A DNA stretch of 64,000 nucleotides from Clostridiales bacterium. GTDB taxonomy: Bacteria; Bacillota; Clostridia; Saccharofermentanales; Saccharofermentanaceae. The notes under the pieces were generated by a model. The model saw nothing but the letters and a program-made list of their open reading frames with translations, was not told the DNA's origin and did no database searches. A program made the translations under genes and the position numbers. Each line of letters starts with the position of its first letter. The first letter of the stretch is position 1. Where the stretch lies: the NCBI GenBank assembly GCA_017551865.1, contig JAFZKB010000020.1, positions 22,818-86,817 of the forward strand, read 5' to 3'. Shown here in pieces: positions 35,118 through 44,233 of this stretch.

Positions 35118-36326
35118 TTACATCTTACTGTCGAGGCTCTTTCCGGTCTCGATATGTTCAAAGTTCGGAAGATAGTCCTTAAGGATACTGACGATCTTTT
35201 CCTTCGTTGTTTTCTCTGCTTCAAAAGCACTTCTCAGGCGGCTGCACAGCTCATCGACCTTGGCCTTATCCGGGATCTCTTTTCCTGTGATCACGCCGAG
35301 CGCGGAAAAGCGATCCATATCCGCTGTCTCTGTATCTGTAACGAACTCCTCAAACGGCTTCTCACCGGAGGTGTCGGATACGGAATAATGCACCGGATAC
35401 GATGTTGAACCGTTCTTAAGCGCAACGGCTTTCTCGATCGCTTCCTGATCTGAAGCACACTTTTCGACCGTGAAACCGTGCTCCTCAATAAGGGCAGTTG
35501 CGATTGCGTCAAAGGTCATCATCTGCGCCTCTTCAAGTTTCGGGAAAAAGATTGCTCTGTTCTCCCCAAGCATGCAGGAAAGCATACAGATCTGACCCGA
35601 TTCTTCCGGAGATACGAAATATCTTTTTACATCGGAAGGTGCAGATATCGGCTGAAGCTTCGAGATACGGGCCAGACAGCCGGCCGGAAGCGATCCGTTC
35701 GAAAATGCCACATTGGCAAATCTTGCGGTCTTTACAGGGAACTTATCGGAATAGCTGAAGATCAGGTCTTCCATCACGCGCTTGGATGCGCCCATGATAT
35801 TTACCGGATTTGCTGCTTTATCCGTAGATACACAGAAATACTCTTCTGGTGGATACTGCGAAAGCAGATCCAGAAGACCCTTGGCATGAAGGATATTGTT
35901 CTGGATCAGGGCTTCTACGGAATAGATGTCCTTTTCGGACCTTACATGTTTATGGGCAGAAAAATTCCCGACGATCTCAAAGCCGCCTCTTTCTCTAAAC
36001 ATCTTTTCAAATACAGGCGATGCGAAATCCATCGGATACGGGATATAGTCGTCCGGGACATACATGCCGGCGGTGGAACGAAGATCACGCGTCAGTTCGG
36101 CCAGCGCATTTTCGTTCGTATCTACCACGACCAGTGTTCTCGGTTCAAAAGGCAGTATGGCGCGGATAAAGGAAGATCCGATACTTCCGGCACCACCGAT
36201 CACGAGTACGGACTTTCCTTTGATCTTCTTAGTTAATTCTTCCCTGTTCTTATCGATATCGGAAAGAAACATGGAACGCTCTCTCTTCGTTACGTATTTC
36301 GAGATAAACTGTTCAAGATTAAACAT
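35118..36326 (-). CDS. legB: NDP-GlcNAc 4,6-dehydratase (LegB/CapD-like)
   Basis: 402-aa SDR of the polysaccharide-biosynthesis CapD/FlaA1 branch. An N-terminal helical region of about 35 residues precedes the NAD-binding VLVIGGAGSIGSSF. The catalytic region reads FCVSTDKAANPVNIMGASKR, in which the tyrosine of classical SDRs is replaced by Met as in FlaA1/PglF-type enzymes. It is expected to make the 4-keto-6-deoxy sugar for LegC. In the GDP-route the substrate would be GDP-GlcNAc. A UDP-GlcNAc enzyme (PglF-like) is the alternative. It overlaps the upstream flippase gene by 8 nt. Confidence 0.82.
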   Translation of the reverse strand: MFNLEQFISKYVTKRERSMFLSDIDKNREELTKKIKGKSVLVIGGAGSIGSSFIRAILPFEPRTLVVVDTNENALAELTRDLRSTAGMYVPDDYIPYPMDFASPVFEKMFRERGGFEIVGNFSAHKHVRSEKDIYSVEALIQNNILHAKGLLDLLSQYPPEEYFCVSTDKAANPVNIMGASKRVMEDLIFSYSDKFPVKTARFANVAFSNGSLPAGCLARISKLQPISAPSDVKRYFVSPEESGQICMLSCMLGENRAIFFPKLEEAQMMTFDAIATALIEEHGFTVEKCASDQEAIEKAVALKNGSTSYPVHYSVSDTSGEKPFEEFVTDTETADMDRFSALGVITGKEIPDKAKVDELCSRLRSAFEAEKTTKEKIVSILKDYLPNFEHIETGKSLDSKM

Positions 36327-37734
36327 TCTTCTTCCCTTTCACTAACTGAATGAAAACATCCTTATTCTTAATAATACCACATATGAGGGCGATGGTATAA
36401 AGCCCGCCGAGCACGTATCTGAGGACCGAAAGGACATAAAGGTAATTGACACCTAAAGTTACAACGAGCGATACGCCGGCGGCGGCAAATACGATCTTAT
36501 ATGGATATACTTCATGAAGTTTATAGACGAAGACTAAGAGCATATGGGAAAGCAAAAGCCATGCGAATCCGGCCAGGGTCGTATATGCTGCAGCAATAAA
36601 TCCGTATCTCGGTATGAAGATTGCATTCAGCACATAGTTGAGAATTGCCGCAGAGGCACTGGCAAAAGCCATTCCTATCGTTTTCTTGCTGAACTGTTCG
36701 ACATTCACGAACATCGTATAAAGGAACTGGAAAATGCATCCGCAGGCGACCGGCGGCATGACATAAAGAGCGACGAGATAAGGCTTGCCGCCCATGATAT
36801 AAAGAGCTTCCGGTGCAAAGATAATGAGCATGAATGCAAGAGATACGAAGATCAGGATGTATTTTACCGAAAAATCACGGATATCCTTATACTTCTTCTC
36901 GTGAAGCTTCTTCCCGAGCCATGGGGCGAAAGCGGAATTGAGAGAAACGATCAGGATCGTCACCAGCGAGCCGCATGTATATGCAAGGCTGTAAACGGCA
37001 TTATCTTCTTCTCCGCAGATGCGAAGGATCATGTTCTTATCCATCGAGTTAAGAAGCGACATCGAAAGAAGATGCGGGATATACGGTAGACAGATCTTGA
37101 TGGCATACTTCCAGTATTTTGTCGTGATGTGCTTTCCGTTTTTCAATATGACGAAATAAAGAACAAAACCTACAAGGATCGTCGGGATCAAAGAACCAAC
37201 GATACGTCCCGTCAGACGGTCATCCATCGTCGTTACGAGCAGGACGGAAAGCAATGTGGTACCAACTGTAACCAGACATCCAAGGAAAACGGACATCTTA
37301 TAGCGGTAATAATACTGCTCTCTGGCCTGAAACATGTTCACCGCCGGAAGAAAAACGATATATACGAGAATACAGTTCATATAGGACCTATCGATGAGCA
37401 TCACGGACGCAAGGACCGGATACAGAAGGTTCAATGCCAGGATCGCGATCATGGACGAGAGCGTACTTAACGACAGAACGGAAAGGATATACTCGTCAAA
37501 GGACTTTTCATACTCATATCTCGCGCTGATAAATGTACTGTCGAGATTTAAAGTGATCACGATCGTCAGGACACTAAGAACCGCGGTGAAGTTGTTATAG
37601 TTTCCGAATTCACCTTTCGTAAGAATACGCGCAAAAATCGGCGTCGTAATGATACCGATACTTCGCATCAGGAAGTTCGAAACGGTATACCAGGCACCGG
37701 CTTTTAATGCTTTATTCCCCGTATTACTGCTCAT
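36319..37734 (-). CDS. Wzx-type flippase of the legionaminate-containing polymer
   Basis: 471 aa with about fourteen predicted helices, beginning NKALKAGAWYTVSNFLMRSIG, the usual start of polysaccharide flippases of the MVF superfamily. It would export the lipid-linked repeat unit. Its neighbours are wzy-like (11-nt overlap) and legB (8-nt overlap), so it belongs to the legionaminate operon. It is only distantly similar to the flippase at 21648-22967. Confidence 0.85.
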   Translation of the reverse strand: MSSNTGNKALKAGAWYTVSNFLMRSIGIITTPIFARILTKGEFGNYNNFTAVLSVLTIVITLNLDSTFISARYEYEKSFDEYILSVLSLSTLSSMIAILALNLLYPVLASVMLIDRSYMNCILVYIVFLPAVNMFQAREQYYYRYKMSVFLGCLVTVGTTLLSVLLVTTMDDRLTGRIVGSLIPTILVGFVLYFVILKNGKHITTKYWKYAIKICLPYIPHLLSMSLLNSMDKNMILRICGEEDNAVYSLAYTCGSLVTILIVSLNSAFAPWLGKKLHEKKYKDIRDFSVKYILIFVSLAFMLIIFAPEALYIMGGKPYLVALYVMPPVACGCIFQFLYTMFVNVEQFSKKTIGMAFASASAAILNYVLNAIFIPRYGFIAAAYTTLAGFAWLLLSHMLLVFVYKLHEVYPYKIVFAAAGVSLVVTLGVNYLYVLSVLRYVLGGLYTIALICGIIKNKDVFIQLVKGKKNV

Positions 37735-38884
37735 CTTCGTTTTTTTCTTCCGCCTTCACTAAAGTTTTCTTCTCAGATACTTTCTTTTTCATCGCAGGAT
37801 CCCCGTACATAAAAAGCATGAAGAACAAAGCTGCGGTTCCGTAGTTCATCCAGAAGATCGTATCCGTAAAGGCACGGATCAGAAGAGTGCCCAGACAGAT
37901 AAGATAAATGAACCGCTTGTTTTTCAGTGTATATAATCCGCGCTTGATGACCAGCCCGAACAGCCAGACAAGGCAGAATATACCATTATTTGCATGGACA
38001 CTGATATAACTGTTATGGGCATTTCCGAGATATCTTTCCCACGCTAGCGTCAGGTGGATATCTGCGCCAAACAGGAAATGCTCAATATCGGCAAACGCAT
38101 AATGGAGATAGTCAGACCACAGCTCAGTTCTGGAACTTTTCATGCCACGGTCACGGAACGTCTCGGAAGCAACGGATTCACCAAACATGCCTGTGATCTT
38201 ATCCAGGCAAAGAAGAAATACGCCGCACATAGCGATGAGGACCGGAATAAGGATCGCACGGTATTCTCTTTTCATTTTGCGGAACACGAAGAAAGCGATG
38301 CCGAGAAGAAGGATCGAGGAAGAGATAATACCGCCTCGTCCGCTGGCAATCATGGAAAGGATCCAGAGAAGAAGCGCCGGCCAAATGTAGAGCTTCTTCC
38401 CTCTTGCTTCGACAAGCGTATAGTAGATGACAGTCGGATAGAGCATATATACAGAGATATAGTTGACCGACGATTCCAGATAGATCTGGCCTCGGATCCC
38501 GACAGTCAGGAACTTGAAAATGATAATGACCGCATTCATGACGATGACCGTGATCATCGCATCCGGATTGAATCTTTCATTGACGAAAAGAAACGACAGC
38601 AGAAAGATCAGGATCATGACCACCAGCGATTTGATCTGTATCGAACCGATCAGGAAATAGTTGATGAGACCTGTCGAAATAATGGTCGCCGCAAAAAGGA
38701 TCACGCACTTCCTGAAATAGGAGATATTCACGATCAGCGATACCGCCGCGCCAAGTACAATAGACAGATACCAGAAATACTGGACGAATACACTGTTCGA
38801 CTGAGTGATCATGGCCAGAGCCACGAAATACATGGTGCCCGAAAGTGTAATAATCGAGTTTTTCGCATTGAAAGTATTCGTCAT
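37724..38884 (-). CDS. O-antigen-polymerase-like membrane protein (Wzy)
   Basis: 386 aa, about ten to twelve helices, with a hydrophilic external loop of about 70 residues at roughly 225-300 (CLDKITGMFGESVASE, then YLGNAHNSYISVHANNG). The HNSYI/HANNG segment just before a late helix is typical of Wzy and O-antigen ligase proteins. It would polymerise repeat units outside the membrane. It sits directly before the flippase gene. The C-terminus is a charged cytoplasmic tail. Confidence 0.8.
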   Translation of the reverse strand: MTNTFNAKNSIITLSGTMYFVALAMITQSNSVFVQYFWYLSIVLGAAVSLIVNISYFRKCVILFAATIISTGLINYFLIGSIQIKSLVVMILIFLLSFLFVNERFNPDAMITVIVMNAVIIIFKFLTVGIRGQIYLESSVNYISVYMLYPTVIYYTLVEARGKKLYIWPALLLWILSMIASGRGGIISSSILLLGIAFFVFRKMKREYRAILIPVLIAMCGVFLLCLDKITGMFGESVASETFRDRGMKSSRTELWSDYLHYAFADIEHFLFGADIHLTLAWERYLGNAHNSYISVHANNGIFCLVWLFGLVIKRGLYTLKNKRFIYLICLGTLLIRAFTDTIFWMNYGTAALFFMLFMYGDPAMKKKVSEKKTLVKAEEKNEDEQ

Positions 38885-38887
38885 TTC

Positions 38888-40033
38888 TCAGAGTTCCTTC
38901 TTAATACGCACAATGCATTCATTATATTCTTCAATAGACGCGGGTATCATGACTTTTTCGTAATCTCGGTAGGAATTTTTCAGCGCCCGGAAGAAATTAT
39001 CGAGAGTGTCCTGTTCCATGCCTTCGTGAAGGATAAACTTATAAAGCAAAATGACATACGGTTCCTGGTCGGTGATCATCTTCGGCGTCGCCACAGCCGT
39101 ACTTCCGCAGGCGATCAGGACTTTATCCTTCATCTCGTTTTTCATGCAAAGGATCTCGAAAGGAATCGCATAGTTGGTGTAATAACGGAATCCCTCTCTC
39201 TTCTCACCTTTGCTTCTCGGGTGGGATTTAATGAGAAGCCCGTCCGTACCAAACGTCTCACGGGTCTTTTCATATGTCTCATTTAAAAGTTTCAGGCAGT
39301 TCTCACTAAAATATTCATCCGAAAGCTCCTCGAGGATCACAGCCGTCTCATTCAGGACATGATCTCCTCCACATGGAAATACCTGATCCAGAAGCGCTTT
39401 ATGCTCCTCTTTTTCCCAGAAAGACTCGACAGGAAGGACCTGATACGGTGTTTTTCCGTTGATCTTCTCATAGAGCGTCGGACAAAGGAGATATCTGTCC
39501 TGATCAAAGTCCACCGCCTTCTTCCCAAAAAGAACCTTTCGGAGCGTCCCGTCAAGCTTAGAGGGCTTAAGTGCGGAGTTTCCGTAATAGCTGCCGACGC
39601 CGTCATCGAAGTAGAAAACATTTACGTCCTCTTTTTTCTTATAGCAGCTCAGGATATAAAGTCTCGGGATGAAAGCGCGTGACGAAACGAAGATATTTGT
39701 GTAACTTCTATCCTTCGGCACAATGATGTTTCCGACACTTTTCACATGAAGATACGTTCTTGCAATCTGAAGATGATTGATCAGGCCGCTCTCCCGAGAG
39801 ATAAAACGATCATAGATCTTCTTCGAATCGATGATGCAGACATCTTCGAAAATGCCTGTTGCACGTATCCTTTCGGCATAGCCTTCCACATCTTTAAACT
39901 GAGGATCGAGATAAAGATCAGCCTTTTCTTTCCTGCTGATAGCCAGCGAAAGGATGGAGAACATCTGAAAGATCGATGTACAGAAATAACAGCTGTCGCG
40001 GAAAACCTGGATCTCCTTACTGGCCAAACCCAT
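38888..40033 (-). CDS. Candidate sialyltransferase-type glycosyltransferase (GT38/GT52-like motifs)
   Basis: 381 aa without membrane segments. Three motifs shared by bacterial GT38, GT52 and related sialyltransferases are present in order: an acidic DDG in VFYFDDGVGSYY (residues 143-145), HP in LIKSHPRSK (271-272), and a Ser/Thr pair in ACGSTAVATP (311-312). In those families the acidic residue is the base and the HP histidine contacts the CMP-sugar. Placed in an operon that makes CMP-legionaminate, it is the best candidate to transfer that sugar. The overall sequence is divergent, so this is a motif-based assignment. Its reading frame overlaps the following epimerase gene by 17 nt. Confidence 0.65.
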   Translation of the reverse strand: MGLASKEIQVFRDSCYFCTSIFQMFSILSLAISRKEKADLYLDPQFKDVEGYAERIRATGIFEDVCIIDSKKIYDRFISRESGLINHLQIARTYLHVKSVGNIIVPKDRSYTNIFVSSRAFIPRLYILSCYKKKEDVNVFYFDDGVGSYYGNSALKPSKLDGTLRKVLFGKKAVDFDQDRYLLCPTLYEKINGKTPYQVLPVESFWEKEEHKALLDQVFPCGGDHVLNETAVILEELSDEYFSENCLKLLNETYEKTRETFGTDGLLIKSHPRSKGEKREGFRYYTNYAIPFEILCMKNEMKDKVLIACGSTAVATPKMITDQEPYVILLYKFILHEGMEQDTLDNFFRALKNSYRDYEKVMIPASIEEYNECIVRIKKEL

Positions 40034-41081
40034 TCACCTCCCGTAGGATTCCGATCGTGTGGGATACGCCGGTCTTTCCGTCAAAGAGCCCTTTCCAGCC
40101 GAGGCTCTCGAGTTTATTGCTGTCAAGCGAAGAATTCTTCATAGGATTAAACGCCCTTCTTTCCTCCTCAGTCGGAATTTCCTTTATAAGGGACACGCCG
40201 GATACCGAAGAGATCGTGTCGGCAAGATCTGCAATCGACATGATCGATTCACGGTTAGAGATGTTATACGCTTCTCCGCTCTTTCCTTCGAAAAGAACTT
40301 TCATTATTGCAGTGGCGCAGTCTAGGCAGTAACAGTAACTTCGGATCTGTTCCCCGCTGCTCTTCATAACGATATCCTTTCCCTTTGCGGCATCATATGC
40401 CCAGGAAGAAGATACACGGATATCTGAAGGAGCTGCTGTAGGTCCGTAGATATGGCCGGGTCGAACGATCACAGAATCAACATCATATTCCGAAAGAAAA
40501 CTCGCGCAGAGGTTCTCACCGGCTCTTTTTCCGATGGAATAGGAATTTCTCGGAAGGAGCGGATCGATAAATCCGTACTCGTATTCTAACGAAGGCGTAT
40601 CCTGGGACTTTTTGCCATAAACCTCCGAGCTCGATACAAAAAGAAGGCGTTTCACGCCATTATCCTTAGAAAAATCAAACAAAGCCTTAAGTCCTGCTGT
40701 ATTGCTTTCGAAGGTCTCGACGGGATTTTTGACGATTGCATCCGGAGATGCCGGACTTGCTGCGTGGATGATATAGTCGATATTCTTAAACCCGGAAAGG
40801 TCGGGATCAGCCGCATCAAAAGGCGCGAAGAAAAGATCCTCACGGTCCAGAAGATCCGAAAAGTGCTCCTTTACGCGCTCGACCGTACGGCCGGTCGCAA
40901 GTACATGGATCTTCTCCTCATGGGTATCGTTAAAACGCAGAAGCAGATGCACAACGGCCGTTCCGATGAGGCCGGTACTTCCCGTGACAAGAATGCAGCA
41001 GGACGCCTTCCCGGACAACTCGGGAAGGATCGAAAGTGCAGTATCTAAATCATTTTTCCATACACTACTGGAATATAGCAT
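40017..41081 (-). CDS. NAD-dependent epimerase/dehydratase/reductase (SDR) of the CDP module
   Basis: 354 aa extended SDR: ILVTGSTGLIGTAVVHLL near residue 32, IIHAASPASPD, FVSSSEVYG and YSIGKRAGE carrying the YxxxK pair. About 30 residues precede the Rossmann fold. Its position between a sialyltransferase-like gene and an IspD/TarI-like cytidylyltransferase suggests it modifies a CDP-linked sugar or reduces a precursor before CDP activation. The reaction cannot be told from sequence. Genes of this kind beside IspD-like and LicD genes recur in Gram-positive surface polysaccharide loci. Confidence 0.75.
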   Translation of the reverse strand: MLYSSSVWKNDLDTALSILPELSGKASCCILVTGSTGLIGTAVVHLLLRFNDTHEEKIHVLATGRTVERVKEHFSDLLDREDLFFAPFDAADPDLSGFKNIDYIIHAASPASPDAIVKNPVETFESNTAGLKALFDFSKDNGVKRLLFVSSSEVYGKKSQDTPSLEYEYGFIDPLLPRNSYSIGKRAGENLCASFLSEYDVDSVIVRPGHIYGPTAAPSDIRVSSSWAYDAAKGKDIVMKSSGEQIRSYCYCLDCATAIMKVLFEGKSGEAYNISNRESIMSIADLADTISSVSGVSLIKEIPTEEERRAFNPMKNSSLDSNKLESLGWKGLFDGKTGVSHTIGILREVNGFGQ

Positions 41082-41089
41082 AACTCACC

Positions 41090-41806
41090 TTAGTCTTTGA
41101 GCCAGTCCGATCTTGATGCTGCCAGAAGTGCCTTGAAGATATCGATATCCTCAAGAGTCGTAAGCTTGATGTTCTTCTCGGATCCTTTGGAAAAATACAC
41201 CTGTTTCCCCATCTCGATCATGAGCGTGCAGGAAGCGATGGAATTCGTGATCCCTGCTTCCAGTGCATCTCTATGGAGCTGGCAGATCTCACCCAGTTTA
41301 AAGGCCTGCGGGGTCTGTGTTCTCTTAAGAGAATCTCTCGGATACGTACCGCAGCTGACCTCGCCGTCCTCTGTCTGAAGCATCGCTTCCGCACAGGGAA
41401 TAACTGTGATCGCATTTCCCTTCTCTTTGGCCACTCGGATATTATCAGAGATGATCTCAGAAGAGACCATCGGACGGATCGCATCATGGATCAGTACGAG
41501 ATCATCTTTCCCGAAATGCTTTTCGAGCTCGAAGATGCCGTTTCGGATCGAATCCTGACCGTTCTTTCCGCCGGTGACGACATGCTGGAGTTTACTGATA
41601 TTAAACTGCTTGGCATACGCCATAAGAACCTGCTGCCAGCCGTCGATGCATACTACCGCGATCGCGTCGATTTCCGGGTGCTTTTCGAAAGCCTCAAGAG
41701 TATATACGATCACCGGTCTTTCATTTACGGTAAGAAACTGCTTCGGGATGTCCTGATGCATCCTGTTTCCGGAACCGCCGGCGATCAAAAGTGCAATGTT
41801 AGCCAT
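41090..41806 (-). CDS. IspD/TarI-like cytidylyltransferase
   Basis: 238 aa with the CTP-binding start IALLIAGGSGNRMHQDIPKQF, VLIHDAIRPMV, and a late KLTTLEDIDIF typical of the IspD/TarI family. IspD makes CDP-methylerythritol for isoprenoids; TarI and relatives make CDP-ribitol or CDP-glycerol-like donors for surface polymers. Sitting between an SDR and a licD gene inside a polysaccharide operon, it is more likely of the TarI kind. A housekeeping ispD would be expected elsewhere; that needs the whole genome. Confidence 0.82.
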   Translation of the reverse strand: MANIALLIAGGSGNRMHQDIPKQFLTVNERPVIVYTLEAFEKHPEIDAIAVVCIDGWQQVLMAYAKQFNISKLQHVVTGGKNGQDSIRNGIFELEKHFGKDDLVLIHDAIRPMVSSEIISDNIRVAKEKGNAITVIPCAEAMLQTEDGEVSCGTYPRDSLKRTQTPQAFKLGEICQLHRDALEAGITNSIASCTLMIEMGKQVYFSKGSEKNIKLTTLEDIDIFKALLAASRSDWLKD

Positions 41807-41821
41807 ATTTACCTCTATTTC

Positions 41822-42703
41822 TCAAAAATCGATCTTCACCGCAAGATGCTTCTCGCGCTTATCTTCCGGCGGGATCGCCATATAGTCTTTATACAGATTT
41901 TTCAGGTACGTATCGAAGTCCTTGAGAATGTTTACGGAAAGCCCCTCGAATTCTCCCATCGTAAGCTCCGTAAAAACTGCTGCCGGCAGGATCTCGCGCG
42001 TATAACTGATCGCCGAGGGTACCGCCAGCCATCCCGTTTTCTTCTTGTACCTTCCCAGTTTATCACATATTTTCAGATAAAACTTCATTCCGCCCAGGTG
42101 CGCGAAGAAAAAACCAAGTCTCCTGCGCATTTTGTAGTACTTTCTGACCTCTTCATCCGTCCTGCTCTTGTCGATGATGACTGGAGACGGATACTTATAG
42201 TCGATGCATACGCTCGACGCCTTAAAAGCGAGGTCATAAAACTTCGCGCGAAGATTTCTTCCGATCCCTGGAGAAGGGACATTTTCGATCACGAAAATGT
42301 CAATGAAGAGATTACTGTGTGCCTTTATTCCCGCATACGGGATCTCAACATACGTTGTCCCTTTCTTAAAAATCTTCGGCTGTTTGTTGAAGTAGTCCTT
42401 ATCCAGCGGGTTAACTAGTTCATACTTTTCAGAGAATTCTGCTTGAAAAGCAACGTTGAACTTGTCATATTCTTCTCTTAGCATCATCAGATCGATGTCA
42501 TCATCCCACGGGATAAATCCCTTGTGACGGATCGCGCCAAGAAGCGTTCCTCCGCTTAAGATATACTTGATCTCATGCGCATCACAGAACTCCTTGATAT
42601 CCTTGAAGATCGAAAGAAGCTCGGCATGAAGTTTCTCGATGGTTTTTTCATCGAGTTCATACTCCCTGAAATGCTCTGAATAGATTTTCTTACTTGACTG
42701 CAT
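41822..42703 (-). CDS. LicD-family phosphotransferase
   Basis: 293 aa with the LicD signature, ILSGGTLLGAIRHKGFIPWD followed by the DDID acidic motif, at about residues 48-71. LicD proteins move a phosphorylated small molecule (phosphocholine, or a polyol phosphate in related families) from a CDP-donor onto a glycan. The CDP-donor is presumably made by the adjacent IspD/TarI-like protein and SDR. There is no choline kinase or choline transporter nearby, so choline is less likely than a polyol or modified sugar phosphate. Confidence 0.88.
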   Translation of the reverse strand: MQSSKKIYSEHFREYELDEKTIEKLHAELLSIFKDIKEFCDAHEIKYILSGGTLLGAIRHKGFIPWDDDIDLMMLREEYDKFNVAFQAEFSEKYELVNPLDKDYFNKQPKIFKKGTTYVEIPYAGIKAHSNLFIDIFVIENVPSPGIGRNLRAKFYDLAFKASSVCIDYKYPSPVIIDKSRTDEEVRKYYKMRRRLGFFFAHLGGMKFYLKICDKLGRYKKKTGWLAVPSAISYTREILPAAVFTELTMGEFEGLSVNILKDFDTYLKNLYKDYMAIPPEDKREKHLAVKIDF

Positions 42704-42717
42704 ATATTCTCCTGATT

Positions 42718-43536
42718 TTATCGGTGAAGGATCTTCTTAAAGATGAATCCGCGAAGTTTTCCCGGAATGAGGGCGACAACGAACTGAATAAAGACCGTAA
42801 CGAAGTAGTCCCATGCGCCGATGAATCCGGTCTTTCTGACCATCTTTCTGCCTTCTTTATATCTTTTGAAGTAGCTCCATCCGCCGCGACGCTCGTACAT
42901 CGCATGTCCGATCCTGGCAAATACCAGCGATTCGGGAAGATTCATGCAGCGGGAGCCGCTTTGGATCATACGTACCCAGAGATAGGTATCTTCCATCAGC
43001 GGGCAGGGTTCGTAGTTTCCGGCCTTTAAGACCGCCTGTTTTTTATACATGACCGTCATGTGATTAAATCCGTCTCTTCTCTTCTGGTACTTCACGATCT
43101 CCTCATGGGTAAGAGGAACAGATCTTTTCGAGACGATTTGATCCGGTGTGGTCTCAAATTCATCGATCTGAGACCCGCAGATCGAAAGCTCCGGATCTTT
43201 CGAAAACGTAGAAAGCTGTTTTTCAAATCGATCCGCTCTTGCGATATCATCGGTGTCCATTCTTGCGATCAGGTCGAAGGAACACTCAGGAATACCGGCA
43301 CGAAGCGCAGCGCCAAGTCCCTGATTTTCCTTAAGCGGCACTCTTTTGAGGAGTCCCGGGTTCTTCTTCTCATATTCATCGAGAAGATCGTAGAGTTCCT
43401 TCGACAGAGGACCATCCTCGACGATCAGCCACTCCGTAGCCGGAACCGTCTGTGAAAGAAGACTGTCAAAGCAGGCCCTGGCATATTCGGGCTTTTCCTT
43501 AATGTATATGGACATCAATACACTGAAGTTCTCCAT
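42718..43536 (-). CDS. GT2-family glycosyltransferase
   Basis: 272 aa. The GT-A fold starts FSVLMSIYIKEKPEYARACF, with WLIVEDGPLS, NQGLGAALRAG and ARMDTDDIARADRF, where MDTDD is the metal motif. A weakly hydrophobic C-terminal stretch (FVTVFIQFVVALIPG) may touch the membrane. It starts one base before the end of the sugar transferase gene (TAATG), so it probably adds the second sugar of the repeat unit. The sugar is unknown. Confidence 0.88.
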   Translation of the reverse strand: MENFSVLMSIYIKEKPEYARACFDSLLSQTVPATEWLIVEDGPLSKELYDLLDEYEKKNPGLLKRVPLKENQGLGAALRAGIPECSFDLIARMDTDDIARADRFEKQLSTFSKDPELSICGSQIDEFETTPDQIVSKRSVPLTHEEIVKYQKRRDGFNHMTVMYKKQAVLKAGNYEPCPLMEDTYLWVRMIQSGSRCMNLPESLVFARIGHAMYERRGGWSYFKRYKEGRKMVRKTGFIGAWDYFVTVFIQFVVALIPGKLRGFIFKKILHR

Positions 43537-44231
43537 TACTGATAGTCCTTTCCAAGGACCGCTAAAACGGTCCGAAACATAGTCCTGATATCAGCGAAAA
43601 GGCTGAATTCCGAGATAGATTTAAGATTCCACTTCATCTTATTTGGAAGCACTACGGAAATGTACGTTTTGTCAACATCTTCTGCGCCGGACAATAGCTT
43701 GTCTTCATCCTTATAGCGGATGGAGCATTCGCTCGTGATCCCGGCCGGCATCAGAAGCGTCGCGAAGTATTCCTTTTCGTACTGCTCGACATACTTGACC
43801 GCTTCCGGACGGGTGCCGACGAAGCTCATATTGCCTGAAATGACATCAAGTACCTGCGGGAGTTCATCCAGACGAAGACGACGGAGCTTACTTCCCATTT
43901 TCGTGATACGGCTGTCGTTTCCGACCGTCACGGCAGAACCGATCTTATCCGCATTACTAACCATCGTTCTGAATTTATGGATCCGATAACGCTTACCATA
44001 GCGCGTTACTCTCTCCTGACGGTAAAAGACCGGTCCCTTGCTGTCGATTTTGATAAGAAGCGCGATGATCAGCATCGGGATCAGAACAAGAATGAATATG
44101 ATGATACCGGCAATTACATCAAAAACACGCTTAAAGAAAAGCTGCACTCTCTTTTTGCTCAGCACATCATAATAGGGTTTTACTTCCGGGATCTGCATGA
44201 ATTCCGGAAGACGGCTCCATTTTCTCAGCAT
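43536..44231 (-). CDS. Initiating undecaprenyl-phosphate sugar phosphotransferase (bacterial sugar transferase)
   Basis: 231 aa of the PF02397 family: one membrane helix (about residues 36-60, IIIFILVLIPMLIIALLI), then GPVFYRQERVTRYGKRY, IHKFRTMVSNAD, LRRLRLDELPQ and SFVGTRPE. This family moves a sugar phosphate from a UDP-sugar to undecaprenyl phosphate and so starts the repeat unit. The short, single-helix form resembles PglC/WecP-type enzymes. The aminotransferase just upstream suggests that its substrate could be an amino sugar such as a UDP-linked bacillosamine-like compound (inference). Confidence 0.9.
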   Translation of the reverse strand: MLRKWSRLPEFMQIPEVKPYYDVLSKKRVQLFFKRVFDVIAGIIIFILVLIPMLIIALLIKIDSKGPVFYRQERVTRYGKRYRIHKFRTMVSNADKIGSAVTVGNDSRITKMGSKLRRLRLDELPQVLDVISGNMSFVGTRPEAVKYVEQYEKEYFATLLMPAGITSECSIRYKDEDKLLSGAEDVDKTYISVVLPNKMKWNLKSISEFSLFADIRTMFRTVLAVLGKDYQ

Positions 44232-44233
44232 GC

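Noticed and set aside
38054..39286. 410-codon plus-strand frame
   Set aside because: Antisense to the polymerase-like gene and the sialyltransferase-like gene; very rich in Arg, Asp and His, as expected for a shadow frame.
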